The position numbers and the translations under genes were made by a program. From positions 14,696,556 to 14,760,555 of the forward strand of contig OX940868.1 of assembly GCA_954871525.1 (NCBI GenBank): a stretch of 64,000 nucleotides of DNA, given 5' to 3'. Positions within the stretch are counted from its first letter, which is position 1, and the number at the start of each line of letters is the position of its first letter. The notes beneath the pieces were generated by a model. The model made no database searches and was not told the origin of the DNA. It worked only from the letters and a program-made list of their open reading frames with translations. The stretch is from Parietaria judaica (taxonomy: Eukaryota; Streptophyta; Magnoliopsida; Rosales; Urticaceae). This document shows, one piece after another, positions 45,351-57,997 of the stretch.

Positions 45351-45748
45351 GGCTGAGACTGAGAAAGAGAGAGAATGAGCACGTGTAAACACCAAACGTT
45401 TATAAAAAGTGTACCCAATAATAAAATATTTTGAACCATTTTATCCGTAAAAATAAATTCAGCTATTATATTTGGTTTATTTATTATTTATTTTATATTT
45501 AAAAATTATTGTTGATCTATTTCGACGGTTGACTCATTATTATTTAATAATTCGTATTAAATTTATTAAATATTGTGTAATTAATTCAAAATCTGAAATT
45601 TAATACCCCAACAACTTTCTTTTTTTTCCCTCTTTTCTCTTTCGACTCGCTATTTCTCAGTCTCAAGCTTATCACTCTCTGTCGTCCACGCCCTCTGGCC
45701 GTCGTCCTCGCATCTTCGCCGGCGTCCTAGCGTTATCGTTGTCGTCCG

Positions 45749-46300
45749 TGTTAAGGTCGGATTTCGTCAATCCTTCCTTAACACTATTCGTGTCGTTTAT
45801 CCTAAAGAACGACGAGGCAAAGAAGTTCGTTGACCGTGAGTCAACGAAAGAAATACCTCCTCGAATATCGAGGAAGTATCTTCCGTCCGAGGAAGTGGTT
45901 ACGAGGAGGGTGCACAGGGAAGTGGGAGTGCGTCCCCTGGTTCTTGCAGAGAATGTCAGTGAGGACCACAAGACTTTTCAGAAAAGGGACCACATGAGAA
46001 TCAACCAAGGAAACCGAGCCCTAGCTAGGGCAACTCGTCTATAAATAGCAAAGGAAATGACCATTGTAAGGGATCGAATCCTGAGTGTTCCCAAGAGAGA
46101 AAGAGAGAGAAAGAAAGAACTTGTACTCAGAGGCTTGTAATCCAAAGTTAATCAATAGAAAAATACAAGGAGAGTTAATAGCATTTCGATCATTCTCATT
46201 TGTTAATTCTTAACATTAAAAGAGGAAAAATCCGGACTCCTTTCGATAAACTTGGGGAGTTAATCCTCATGACTGTTTGTTGGTATTTTTACCCTCAACA
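45749..46300. mobile_element. Solo LTR, family 1, second copy
   Basis: It begins TGTTAAGGTCGGATTTCG and ends CCTCAACA, like 33229-33956. It is flanked by GTCCG (45744-45748) and CTCCG (46301-46305), an imperfect 5-bp duplication. It contains a TATA box (CTATAAATAGC, 46039-46049). It is inserted into pyrimidine-rich sequence (CCGTCGTCC repeats on both sides) that belongs to the region carrying the RPS2 fragment. There is no internal region. Confidence 0.75.
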
Positions 46301-46558
46301 CTCCGTATTTCCGCCGTCGTCCAAGCGTTCTCGCTGTTTTCCTTGCTCGCGTTTCCTCTGGCGCACAGTTCTTCTTTGACATTAATAGGTAAAAAAATAT
46401 GTTTGCCCTTAGCTGTGGTTTATCCCCCGAATTGATTTCGGCCTCTGTAATATATATATATATACCATGCATGTTGATCTAATCACTTTTTTTTTGTTGA
46501 AAAAATGTTGATGTTGAACTTTGCATGTTGATTTTGATCCTTTTTCGATTATGATGTT

Positions 46559-47112
46559 AAGTGATGTATTTTCTGGGTTTTGAAACCTTGAACCTCTGAA
46601 ATCTGTTTTAATTATGATCTTTGCATGTTGATGTATTTCAATTATGAAGATGTTAAATGGTATTTCATAATTGCGTTTTAGTTTTGTAATTTTATTTACA
46701 AATTAAATTGGTAATTTCATATACAGTTTACATTAAACATATGTAATCAGTAGACTTGTATATCTATTTACGGAATTGAAAGTTCTTTAAATTGTAAGTG
46801 AGTCATGACACTGATATTTGAAAAATTGTAAATTGATTTTAAGTGTTGTATTTTCTATGTTTTGAAACCTTGAATCTATCTGTTATTATTATGATCTTTG
46901 CATGTTGATGTATTTCGATTATGAAGATGTTAATGGTTTTTTATGGTTGTGTTTTAGTTTTGTAATTTTATTTACAGATAAAATTGGTAATTTCATTTAC
47001 AGTTTACATTAAACATATATAATCAGTATACTTGTATATCTATTTACTGAATTGAAAGTTCTTAAATTGTAAGGGAGTCGTGACACTGATATTTGAAAAA
47101 ATTATAAATTGG
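46559..47112. repeat. Tandem duplication, about 279-bp unit
   Basis: Two adjacent copies begin TTAAGTG(A/T)TGTATTTTCT at 46559 and 46838. Both run through GATCTTTGCATGTTGATG and AGTTTACATTAAACATAT to ACACTGATATTTGAAAAA. The copies differ by scattered substitutions and small indels. They sit directly before the RPS2-like fragment and could derive from a leader intron of that gene, which is an inference. Confidence 0.8.
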
Positions 47113-47325
47113 CCGCAGAGGCCGTCGCGAGGAGGATGAGAAGTTGGTCTCGGTCACAAAGCTCGGTCGCCTCGTGTCGGTCAGAGGACCTTCTTCAAGG
47201 CCTTCATCGTCGTCGGTGACTTGGCCATCCATGTCGGGACTGGAGTGAAGTGTAGCAAGGATGTGACGACCGCGATTAGCGGCGCTATCATCCTCGCCAA
47301 ACTCGCACTTGTAACTGTAAATTAT
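47105..47325 (+). pseudogene. 40S ribosomal protein S2 (uS5) fragment
   Basis: The frame encodes [15 protein letters not shown]. After a jump that loses the intervening tens of residues and shifts the frame, it encodes [18 protein letters not shown] and [23 protein letters not shown]. These are unmistakable blocks of eukaryotic ribosomal protein S2, in the right order. The C-terminal half is absent and the sequence passes into AT-rich DNA. It is a non-functional captured or partly duplicated copy. The GC content is far above the flanks. Confidence 0.85.
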
Positions 47326-49402
47326 TTATAGATTTTTGTACATATATTTACGGTTTTGTTATTGGTATTGGTATTGGTATTAATATTAGTATATATTTAC
47401 AGTTTTGGTATTGTTATTGGTATATATATTTACAGTTTTGGTAAATATCACAATATTGTAAACATAGTTACGAAACCAACTTTGGTATGGTGATTTAATA
47501 TTAAAAATTCGTAGCTTAATTTACAGTTTACCATTACATAAAGGTAAATCACAGTATTGTAAACACAGTTACGGAATTGGTATGATGATTTACTATTAAA
47601 AATTCGTAACTTAAATTATATAATTAATCATATTAAAAGTCTTTTTGTAACATCTTATACATGATTACACATTTTTTAATATACATTTCAAATTTCAAAT
47701 CGTATATAAATTTATGAAACTTTGTGTAATGTGTAATATTGTAATTGTGTAATCGTATGTAAATTTAATATTCTATTCGAACCAAAGATAATGCTTCAGC
47801 ACAAAAAAAAGGGTGGAAAAATATACCAATTATATTCGAATTTATTTTCAAATTATGTTTATTAATTTTCAATCGTTAAAAAACTGATTAATAGAGATTT
47901 TATTCGAAAAATAATGGTTTCTTGTACATAAACCAGAAGAGATGAATGCTTTGGAAACCTGAATAATAGGGTTAATCAGTTATATTTGCTTTTTTTTAGG
48001 ATAAAACTGTTTTTGCTTTAAATCCATTGTGATAAAAATGATTTTTAATTAATATTAATTTGTTAATGAAAACACGTCATAGTTTGCACCTCATTAAAAA
48101 AACGCCAAAATTAAGAGGGGTATATTTGTCTACTATTTATTTTGTTGGTGGTTATTTTTTCCAAAAACAGAAATGGGCATTATTTTTGAAACGTTGTGTT
48201 ACTAATGGGCATTTCCTTCATTTATCCATTATAGTAATAAGGTTATTTGATGCAAACACGTCTTATATTATGTGATTTGTACCATTTGATATTTAAAATA
48301 TCATTTTATGTATTTCCAGTTTTAAAATCTGTTCTAATTCAGATGCGGTTTTATACCAAATTTCTATTTTTTTTATAATTGAAATGAGAATTATCTTTAG
48401 TCATTGAGGAACTTTTTCTTCTCCCAATTTTCTTACACATTTTGTCTATCTAGAATATTTCTTTTTAATATAATTAGTTCATGCATATTGTGGTGCGCAC
48501 CACCCGCTTATTCAATAGAACTTCGATAAATTAATACTCGATAAATTAATAATTTTAATTAAAGAATAATTTTATCCGGTCCCGACTCGGGCCTAACTAA
48601 CTAATTTAATAATTCGCTACATTTATAAGACAATTTATTTTTAGAATTATATAAGTCCCACGTAATATATAAATTAATAATGAAAGCTTAAGCTAAATAG
48701 CCAACTTTATAGTTTAAAATTGACAAAATAGTCAATGTCTGGTTAGTATTTATAAAATAGCCAACTAATCATATTAACCATTATAAAATAGTCATATTAA
48801 CCATTATAACCATATAAACCATTTACAAAATAGCCAATGTTTAGCTATTTTACAAATAAAAATCTAATTTTCTCATATACAACGTAAACATATGAATGTG
48901 ACTATTCATTATAATTTCTTATTAATAATTCAATATAAAAATAATAATCTTACATACATAATTGTGTAATAACTATAAATAAAATATAATATTGTATAAC
49001 TAGTTAAGCAATCATCTTAAATAGAAATAAATTACACAATTAATAAATTATGTAGTGTTTTTAAAATACAATTACGAAGTTATTTGCTTATTTTTAAAAT
49101 TTATGCTCTTTCAACTTCAACTCTAAACTTCAGCATAACATTAAGAAAGTCTAGTCTTGTATTTTCGGAATGTAACGAAAAATTGTTCAAAGTGATTTTC
49201 TCTACAATTGCACTATTGTTGAAACAAGTTCTATTTCAATAATATCATCTTCAAACTATATATTATAAGAATTTTTTCTAATACTTTATAAATTAATAAC
49301 TCGATGATATAATAAATTTTAACGATCCCAATACTATCGATCCAAATAAATGTTACCGCATAAGCATTAAACTAATATTATAATTACAGATATAAAACTA
49401 TA
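47326..49402. other. Intergenic, AT-rich, MITE pieces
   Basis: No gene seen. Repeated TTTACAGTTT...GGTAT sequence lies at 47330-47620 in near-tandem form. A partial copy of the TAGAACCTCT MITE family lies at about 48525-48665. AAATAGCCAA-type repeats at 48690-48860 resemble the arms of the MULE at 24849. The plus-strand frame 48060-48275 has no recognisable domain. Confidence 0.4.
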
Positions 49403-49412
49403 TACATTAATA

Positions 49413-49881
49413 GGGTTAATGATGGAAAAAGTACCCAAAGTTTGGTCAAAGAACCCCTCGGGTACCCAAAGTTTAAAAATGGTGGTAAAAATACCCAAAG
49501 TCATATTTGGGGAGTTGACCACTCCAATCTCGTAACACCGTTAATTTACATGTTAACTCTGACCACGCGGACAAACGTGGGTTGCCGACAGAACAATTTT
49601 TTCCACGTTGACAAGCCCACATCAGCCTCGTTTACGAGAAAACAGCGAATTAAACCCCTAAGTAATACTATTTAATACAACTAATTGAACCTCTAATGAT
49701 TACACTTAACGAAACAGATTTTTCCACGTGGCCAGAGTTATTGGGTAAGTTAATGGCGTTACAAAAATGAAGTGGTCAACTCCCCAAATATAACTTTGAG
49801 TATTTTTACCACCACTTTAAAACTTTGAGTACCCGAAAAATTCTTTGACCAAACTTTAAATATTTTTGCCATCATTAACCC
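49413..49881. mobile_element. Foldback MITE with 10-bp TSD
   Basis: The ends GGGTTAATGATGG and CCATCATTAACCC are perfect inverted repeats, apart from slight differences further in. The arms extend well over 60 bp (TACCCAAAGTTT and the complement). The flanks show a perfect direct repeat TACATTAATA at 49403-49412 and 49882-49891. A 9-11 bp duplication fits Mutator-like elements. It lies about 0.5 kb upstream of the TRM7 leader. A truncated relative lies at 256-612. Confidence 0.85.
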
Positions 49882-50029
49882 TACATTAATATTCAATAAA
49901 ATAACGTTTCCCATGTAAACCCGTGGGTTATCAATTTAGGCATAAAATATTATCGAAAAATTCTCCTGCCGAAAAGTGATTCCTTAATAAAATTTATTTA
50001 TAGACCCGCTATCTTAACGGGTTTATGAA

Positions 50030-50851
50030 TATCGATAATTCCACCGGTTTTTTATCGGTTTCATGCCGTGTTAGGCTGCCGCGTCTCGGCCTTCATACTC
50101 CTCCTCCATTCCAAACTCGAATACACAAACTCGGTTTCGTTTCCCTCTCTCTCTTCCTCTCTCCAGGTACTCTCTCTCTATATGTATGTATATATACGTG
50201 TGTGTATGGATGTATTACACAAACTCGTTAGAAATGATGAAGCCGAATCAAGTCGTTGGTCAGTTTTAGGGATTGTTTTCCAAGTAAGTTCTGGTATCAA
50301 ATTTTAAGCTACTTAGGGTTCAATACTTGATAACTGTATAGAAATGTTTATATCATGGTTCATCCAATCTTAAACAATCAGGGTCCATTAGTGAACACAA
50401 AATGCTCTTAATTATCCAAGATTAGGGGTATTCCGGTGAAGCAACTATTCGTGAAGAAAGCTGAAAATTGCCGAGCACGGGCTAAAACGACGTCGTTGTT
50501 GAAGGAAAATTAGTCGGATTTCACTCAACTTCACTTGCCATTAGCTATACACTTCAAGTAATGCCGGAATTTGTTGCCTTTTACTTGTACCCGTCTTCGT
50601 GAAATACGGTTTATTTTTTGCACGCAAGCTGTTCGAGTTTTTGCCTGCTATTTGATGATATTGGTAATTAATTGTCTGCTAAGTTTAATTGGTGTCGTGT
50701 TTAGCCTTGATCGGCGGGAATGAGTATTACATCTCATTTCTTTTTCTAAAGAATTAAAGTCGATTTCGGTGTTGTTTTCAAACTAACTTTGTTGCTATGA
50801 CTGTGACTTGGTGAAATTTTGTTTCAGCAGCTGCTAAGGAAGGGGGAAATA
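50030..50851 (+). promoter_or_regulatory. TRM7 leader with probable 5' UTR intron
   Basis: A pyrimidine-rich stretch (50100-50165, CTCTCTCTTCCTCTCTCCAG) followed by GTACTC looks like a leader exon and splice donor. A TTTCAG acceptor at about 50822-50827 precedes the CDS start at 50852. This gives a leader intron of about 660 bp. The transcription start is not determined. Confidence 0.4.
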
Positions 50852-53800
50852 ATGGGAAAAGCTTCAAGGGACAAGAGGGTAATTTCTCTACTGTGTTGGA
50901 CTTTTTCGGTTTGTTTTGCTTTTCTGGTTTAAACTAAGGTGTTTGATTTAACGGACCACAGGATATATATTACCGTAAAGCAAAAGAAGAGGGTTGGCGT
51001 GCTAGAAGCGCCTTCAAGCTTCTTCAAATAGATGAAGAGTTCAACATATTCGAAGGTAAATGGTGATATCTCAACCTTTTTAAATCAATAAGCATCTGTT
51101 CTTTTATATGTATTCACGGCCTAACTAATATCGCCACGGGGGTAGTTGACGTGCTTTACTTGGCCATAGCACCATTGCTGGGAAAAAAACAAAGATTTTA
51201 TTGATAAAAAAAATGATTAAAATTACTCTGAACATCAATCTAGTTTATGGTTTTTGTTAAATAGGTCGAAATGCAATTTATAATGGAAAAATAGAAGGGA
51301 CTATTGCTACGACCTATGCTCTTAACAGCCTTGGATTTATAGGAAGTAACTAACATATAAACAAAACATACTCAAACTGAATAAAAAATAAACAAACTCC
51401 TAAATATAGCAATCTAGTTTACATTCACGATGCGACTCTTTTTGATAAATAATTTTTCGGGTTTCAGGAGTGAGGCGTGTAGTAGATCTTTGTGCTGCCC
51501 CAGGTAGCTGGAGTCAGGTATTGTACATTTGATAAAAATATTTCTTTTAGCTCGTTTTTCCTAGAGCTAATACAAAGCCCGGTCATCAGTGAAGGTGAAT
51601 GATATCCTCCCCCACACTATTTGGGAATGAAAAATTTCCCGAAAAGCTTAATTCATTCAAAATTGGGCAATGGCGAGTTCACAAGAAAACCTAGTTAAGT
51701 ACAATTGGGCAGTGATAATTTCAAGAAAAAATGGTCTAGTACACAATTGGACAAGTTAAAAAAAAAAAAGAAGTTTTACCAGAGAATAGAATTATCAATT
51801 ATATGTTCATAACATCATGCATTCTTTTGTGGGAATACTATAAAAATCTCATCTACTCTCTCACCTTTAGGTTTTGAGCCGGAAACTGTATCTCCCAGCG
51901 AAGCTCTCTCCTGACTCTGAGTAAGTTCCTTTATTAGTTAAATGACCGCAATACCATCTCGAAACTCGATGCCTCTGTTGTAATAGAGCATAATCTCTGT
52001 TTCAATGGAAGTTAATATCCTCTTCTTTTATTGTGAGCTTTATGAGCAAAACAATGTAAACATGATGATCATTCGAGCGTGATGTAATTGCAGGGAGCGT
52101 GATGTTCCTCTTATTGTAGCTATCGATTTGCAGCCCATGGCGCCCATTGAAGGAGTGATTCAAGTACAGGGTGACATAACAAACGTTCGAACTACGGAAG
52201 TGGTAGAGAATTATTTTTTTAATTATTTTCTTATACATCATATAGTTAGATAAGCTGATAATTGCCTGTACACATGATGCGTCTGTTATATTCATTAACT
52301 GATTTTCTTTTGCGCTCAACAGGTTATCAGAAATTTTGATGGAGGCAAGGCCGATCTCGTTGTGTGTGATGGTGCTCCAGATGGTAAACAATTTTATTGC
52401 TTTACATTGAAGTTATATCAGTTTACTAAAAAAAAATTACATTTAATCTATTAAAATTATATCAATTTATTGTAATATTTAATTATTTTTGCTGATTTTC
52501 AGTTACTGGTCTTCATGACATGGATGAATTTGTTCAGTCCCAACTTATTCTAGCTGTAAGTTTGTGCATTTCTCATGGTGGAATTTTATTTTTGGTGGTC
52601 GTAGTTGCTTAGGATATGAATCCTTAAAATCTACTTTTTCAGTTGTGGATAATTTTTCTTTATTGTCGAAGTTAAATAAATTTATTCTAGCGTTTTTTTT
52701 TTGTATTTTTGTTTTTGCAGGGATTAACAGTTGTTACTCATGTACTAAGAGAAGGTGGTAAGTTTATAGCAAAAATATTCAGGGGAAAAGACACTAGTCT
52801 TCTCTATTGCCAGGTAAATTATGAATTTGGTTCGAGTGGGAATCGATTATTATTTCGTATAATCACTTCCAATTTATTTGTACCTTCTCTTGTAGCTTGG
52901 CTGACCCTTACAACTGGATAATAGTGTTTATTGTTTATATAGAAAGAGAACATTGTCAATTAATCTCGTGTTCTTGAGCTTTAGATTCTGTATATATTCA
53001 AGAATAAAGTTAGACTCAATTTTCGGGAGCATTATTCCGTATCCGCTTATGAATTAAATTAGTAACAAAGTAGGCCCGAGTTACTAACATGTTCAATTTT
53101 ATTTAACATTTTTATGTTGAGATATCTTGTTTGCTTTTTTAATATATTGCTCAATAAAGTAAGTATTGTTGTTTAACATGATTCATAAGATCGTAATTTT
53201 ATGTAAATAGAAAATCGTGGTTTTGTATGTTCTATAAAAAACAGATTTAACTTCTCTGTGCTTTATTCTTTAAAGTTTTAACCTATGATTCTGCTCTTGA
53301 TTTGCAGCTTAAACTATTCTTCCCCATGGTGACTTTTGCAAAACCGAAAAGCAGCAGGAATTCCAGTATAGGTGACAGACTTATCTTGTACTCATTCTCT
53401 AACATCATGTGCTTTATTCTTAAAATTTAATCTGGAATCTAGGGTTTAAGGTCTAGGGTTTAGTGCAAGTCAAACAATCTTTGACATGCGAGTTGAGGTC
53501 TAAGTATTTGATTCTGATAGGACCCATAACCAAAAGTTAACATAAAACACGAGTCAAGAACGCGTAAGCCAATCGGTGATCACCAAGACAATGATTACCG
53601 AAAACTTTATTGCAATGAACGAGATAAACAATCGGCCGTTACTTGGAGAACACAGCCAAAGCTCTGTAAAGAAAGTTTGAGCCATGCCCCTTCTCACGAA
53701 AACCCTTGGCACTTATAAGAAGGAAGAAGGTTTCCTTATCCGTCAAAGTATCCATAATTGATACGTAATTACAAAAATAACTCTCATTCAAATGTAAACA

Positions 53801-54465
53801 TTAGACATAAATAGTGGCGGGCATAAGTAAATGCTAATCTCTGCGTTGCCCTTTCCTTCTTTGAGACGTAATTAGTTCCGACTCTGACCAATAGGGTACC
53901 TAAAATTTCTGTAAAGTCTGAGTGAGTGTTAACAATTCAGAATTCGTGGTTTGACATTATTTTCGGTGATAATATGTACAGAGGCCTTTGCAGTTTGTGA
54001 GAACTACTCTCCTCCCGAAGGATTTAACCCGAAAGATCTGCACCGTCTTCTTGAAAAAGTGGGAACTCCCTCCGGAGGAGATGATTTAGGTAAACCGCAT
54101 ACGGTATTTAAATTTTCCATCACAAAGTACAAAATCGTATTTTCGTTTTCTGTGAACTCGGGTTTTGGCCTCGGGTATAAGATTAAGGAAGCTGATTTAT
54201 ACTCTGCGATTATTCCGGGGTAGATTGTAGCAGCGGTTGGCTAGAAGGACCAAACAAGGTGTATATTCCGTTTCTGGCGTGTGGAGATCTTAACGGGTAT
54301 GACTCAGACCGCTCATATCCTTTGCCGAGAGTGGGAGAAGGCAGTTACCAGAGCTTGGATCCCGTGCAGCCTCCCATAGCGCCGCCTTATAAGAGGGCTC
54401 TCGAACTCAAGAAAGCGCTCAATCAGGGAAGCCGAGAGCTCGAAAAGCTTTCCTTAGATTCTTGA
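50852..54465 (+). CDS. TRM7: TRM7-type tRNA 2'-O-methyltransferase (FtsJ family)
   Basis: Eleven exons: 50852-50878, 50962-51055, 51468-51517, 51871-51920, 52094-52202, 52323-52383, 52503-52555, 52721-52813, 53308-53371, 53982-54089 and 54224-54465. All have GT-AG introns and matching phases; the product is 316 aa. The SAM-binding motif is [12 protein letters not shown] (46-57). The FtsJ/RrmJ catalytic tetrad is visible as K28 (RSAFK), D126 (VVCDGAPD), K166 (KFIAKIF) and E201. The N-terminal [17 protein letters not shown] block and the C-terminal extension fit the eukaryotic Trm7/FTSJ1 group, which methylates riboses 32 and 34 of tRNA anticodon loops with partner proteins. Confusion with the nucleolar SPB1 or mitochondrial MRM2 relatives is unlikely given length. 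The gene looks fully functional. Confidence 0.95.
53372..53981 (+). other. TRM7 intron 9 with probable insertion
   Basis: The intron is longer than its neighbours. About 53515-53935 differs in composition, starting near TGATAGGACCCATAACC and ending near AATAGGGTACC. It looks like an inserted repeat, but I could not establish ends or a target duplication. Confidence 0.3.
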
Positions 54466-54698
54466 TCATTCCATTTTGTTGAATCTTCAAATGTATTTTT
54501 AGATTCCCATATGAATTCAGTGCAATATCCATGATTGTACCACACTAGAGAATATTCTTTTGATTTCTGTGGACCCAGAAACCCTTATTTTTTCCCTTTT
54601 GTGGGAACACTTGGTCAAAAGTGTTCGCTAATCATAACAAGAAGATTGTCATGTGTTAAAAGAACAAATAGAATATGCTTGTCGATTTTGTGGACCAG

Positions 54699-54737
<39 letters not shown>

Positions 54738-55349
54738 GTCAAAAAGGTTGAGCTAAAGATTTACACTAAAGATTGTCTGGGTTCTCTTTTCTTAGAGTGA
54801 TGTTTCCTATGCCGACAGATCTGGTAAGACTCGATAAAATATAAAATTAGATCAGTGATAAAGCGGTATAACTTGGAATACGGTTTCGGTTGTTAATCCG
54901 GTACTCGGTTTTAGCCATGGTAATTTGGTTTGCAGAGCTATTAGTGTTCGTTATTCGGCTTTTAATTCAAAAATTTATTAGTGTTTTTTTTTTAGTTTTT
55001 TGGGGTACTATTAATTACTGTTATAGAAGTTATAGGCTATCTAATATATCCTTTTAATAATATAGAAAATAAACTATCATAATACTGACATCATTATTTT
55101 TTTTAAAACAAAAAACTGTGCATCTTAGTATCACATGAAAACTGCCATATGGGCATTGTTTGTAGGGGCGAAAATTCTGGCCCGGATCCTGATTTAGACC
55201 GAAAACCGGGCCTATTTGTAAAAATAATAATAATAACAACGGTACTGGCTTGGTCCCAATTTTGCACTATTTTGTTGCCATGAATCATAGCTTTTGGTGG
55301 TTATTTTATACAGCTTGGTTGGCATAAATTGCTTATCATATTAATATAA
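54466..55349. other. TRM7 3' flank and intergenic DNA
   Basis: The TRM7 3' UTR probably ends within a few hundred bases of the stop; no polyadenylation site is certain. A TA microsatellite lies at about 54701-54734. The rest is AT-rich with GGTTTTCGGTC-like degenerate repeats. No gene is supported. Confidence 0.4.
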
Positions 55350-55892
55350 GGGTTAATTCCGGCAAAAGTACTAATATTTTCAAAAAGTGGACCAATAAAT
55401 ACCAATTCCTTTTATTGCCCGGAAAAAGTTCTAATTCTTTAGTTTTGTGTCCCTATTGGTACCTCCGGAAAAAAAAATCGTCCTCCAATGTTACTCACGC
55501 CATGTCAAACTTTTGGTTTTGTATTCCAATGCTTTTTTTTACCCGAATAAAGTTCCAATTCTCTTATTTTGTATCCTCATACCACTTTCGTGAAAATTTC
55601 AAACCATGGATTATGCCGTTTTCGGTGTTGAATTAAAAAGTATGTTTTCTCCCTTTTAAGTACATATCCACGATTATCTTTGATCGTCCAACTTTCCTAT
55701 GGCTAATTTACTCCGGAAATGTGGATAAAATTTTGTAACGGTGGCGTGAGTAACATTGGAGGACGATTTTCTTACGGAGGTACCAATAAGGACACAAAAC
55801 TAAAGAATTGGAACTTTGTCCGGACAATAAAAAGAATTGGTATTTATTAGTCCACTTTTTGAAAGTATTGGTACTTTTGTCGGGATTAACCC
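55350..55892. mobile_element. Foldback MITE
   Basis: The ends GGGTTAATTCCGGCAAAAG and CTTTTGTCGGGATTAACCC are inverted. The arms continue for about 130 bp (ACCAATAAATACCAATTC..., GTGTCCCTATTGGTACCTCCG and complements). The flanks ttaatataa and ataatacaa are only partly alike, so the target duplication is decayed. It is non-coding. Confidence 0.7.
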
Positions 55893-56141
55893 ATAATACA
55901 ATATAATAATTATAAACAAAATTTGAACAAATTAAGAAGTTCTTTTCATTTCAGAATTGTACAAGAAAGACACAAATAAATTCCAAATAATATCTTTGCC
56001 AACAAAGTAAGGATTGAATAAGGATGGTATATTTTTGCAACCATATACAAACATCAGTATGAAAATCACAAGCTCTTTAGTGTAGTTTAGTTTAATCCAT
56101 ACACTATAATATATAACCATGTTTAGACATCAACAAAATCC

Positions 56142-56528
56142 CTAGCTATAGTTTGAAGAGACTGAGTTTGTTCTCTTCAAAGACGCCGAATAATTCAAGA
56201 ACTCAATGCAATCTTCCAAGGCCTCAGCCCGGTGGGAATCTACGGGATCCGATATCGAGCTACACCTCGTGAGATTCGATGGCGACAGCTTACCCGAAGA
56301 TCTTCTCTTCGACACTAAGCCGAATGCATTCACGACTTTACTCTTCAGGCCTCGAACGAAGTCCACTTGCGAGTAGTGTTTCGAGTCTTTCCCAAGCCGA
56401 AAGCTCCAGGCTCCAGAGAGTTTCCTCCGACCGCTTTCTCCCATCAGAACACTTAGCTTGCGAAAATCGCTCATGGGCTCATCGTGGGCGTCATGACTGA
56501 AAGACATCCTTCTATCTTTCCTTGACAT
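56142..56528 (-). CDS. Small basic uncharacterised plant protein
   Basis: A single-exon open frame of 128 aa, starting at the ATG giving MSRKDRRMSFSHDAHDEP; an in-frame extension to 56573 has no ATG. It is rich in Ser, Arg and Lys. The middle has GAWSFRLGKDSK and VRGLKSKVVNAFGLVSKRR, and the C-terminus has HRAEALEDCIEFLNYSASLKR. This C-terminal AEA(L/V)EDCIEF(L/I)N pattern recurs in small plant proteins sometimes labelled josephin-like, but I see no catalytic Josephin domain. No transmembrane segment or signal peptide is apparent. A TATA-like run (TATATATGTATAC) lies about 140 bp upstream, near 56668-56680. Function unknown. Confidence 0.65.
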   Translation of the reverse strand: MSRKDRRMSFSHDAHDEPMSDFRKLSVLMGESGRRKLSGAWSFRLGKDSKHYSQVDFVRGLKSKVVNAFGLVSKRRSSGKLSPSNLTRCSSISDPVDSHRAEALEDCIEFLNYSASLKRTNSVSSNYS

Positions 56529-56573
56529 GTTAGGCTTGAAGGCTAGGGTTGTTGAGGATTGGGATATGAACAA

Positions 56574-57686
56574 GAAGGAGAGATGACAATGGCTATGTAT
56601 GAATTTCTATGAATTTGAGAAATTGATGTGAAATGAGAGTGATAGATATAATTAGGAGACATATTGTATACATATATAAGAAGAGTTAGATAGGTCAAAA
56701 GGAGAGTTTATGATATATTAATACAATGTAGGGATAAAGTGAAAGGTGAAAATGATGGGCATTGACCAAAAGAGTTATATGATTTCATGTGGCCATGTAA
56801 ACTATAATAAAACAATGAACATATTATATTTATGTAGTATAGCGATTTAGCTGTATCATTATGTAATGTTCTAGTATTCAAATATATATCAAATTGAAAT
56901 ATTTTAATCTTATTCCAAACAAATGACCTACCATCTATATATAATATCATAGATAGAGGGGGCAATTTATCTTTTTTATTTTCATTTGTAGACTCTTAAT
57001 ACTTTTTTTTTTTTTTTTTGTAGAATTCATTTTTAAATCTTAATTTAGAAAGAAAAAAAATCTTTTTTATTCTTAAGTTATACATACTCAACCTTTCCCT
57101 TATTAATTAGCTATTCATTAGCTTTACTTTGTATGAATTATAGACATTGGATTAATCTAGATAGATCACAAATAAATATCAAATGAGATAAACATGAATT
57201 TATTCTCTTTATTGACTTCTTTTCTTATACTGATCTCACTATGTGTGCTTATCCCAAACACTAGTGGAACATTATTTAATCGACCGGTAAATGATAGTGA
57301 AATTTTGATTTTGGTTTTGGTCAAAAGATTAAAAGAGATTGTGTGGTGGAGCCACAAAGATGGTGTAAAATAAATTACAGAGATACTCTTCACATCGGTG
57401 CATCTCTTTTTATGTTGTCCTTTAGGTCCCACCTCCTCTACTTTTGTTCATATATTTTTATATATTAATACATATCTGACCCGAATCCGTTTTCAAGGAT
57501 TCATTTGTTCCGAAGTTTTGTGGTGCAATATGAAAATTACATGGATCTTTCCGAGGGCTTGATCTATAGTGAAAGTAAGGGATTATTTATGCCCAATTAT
57601 ATATTTAATATAAAAAATTATCTTTACGTGCGATTTTAGGCTTTATTATTACAACCGTCGCATCTTTATTTTCGTTCTACTACACT
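56574..57686. other. Intergenic, AT-rich
   Basis: The first 150 bp are the probable promoter and leader of the small minus-strand gene ending at 56142. Beyond that I see only AT-rich DNA, with a T-run at 57004-57020 and no convincing coding frame. Confidence 0.4.
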
Positions 57687-57879
57687 CAGTACCGGCCCTG
57701 GAAGGAGCCATGGTAGTCTTGGACCTATAATAGATTTTCAATTTGTAGCAACGGGGCCCACGGTGACAAAAGAAAAATTATTATAGTTTTCGCATTGTTT
57801 TTTTTTTTTTTTACAATTACAATAAGGGCCCCAAAGTCGGTCTTTGCCTAGGGCCCTGACAAACTCAGGGCCGACCCTG
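57687..57879. mobile_element. Small hAT-type MITE, 193 bp
   Basis: The ends CAGTACCGGCCCTGG and CAGGGCCGACCCTG are inverted. The flanks are a perfect 8-bp duplication ACTACACT (57679-57686 and 57880-57887). It contains a T-run near 57799-57812. It is non-coding. Confidence 0.85.
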
Positions 57880-57997
57880 ACTACACTATTTGAATTTTTT
57901 TATTATTAAAGTGAGTTGACACCTTTTTCCGTAGTTTTCTTCCCAAATTCTCATTAGAAGTTTTCAAAATTGTGGAAATTCATTTTTTGGTTCCATG

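Noticed and set aside
48060..48275. Open frame of 71 aa
   Set aside because: AT-rich, low complexity, no domain, and no neighbouring exon signals.
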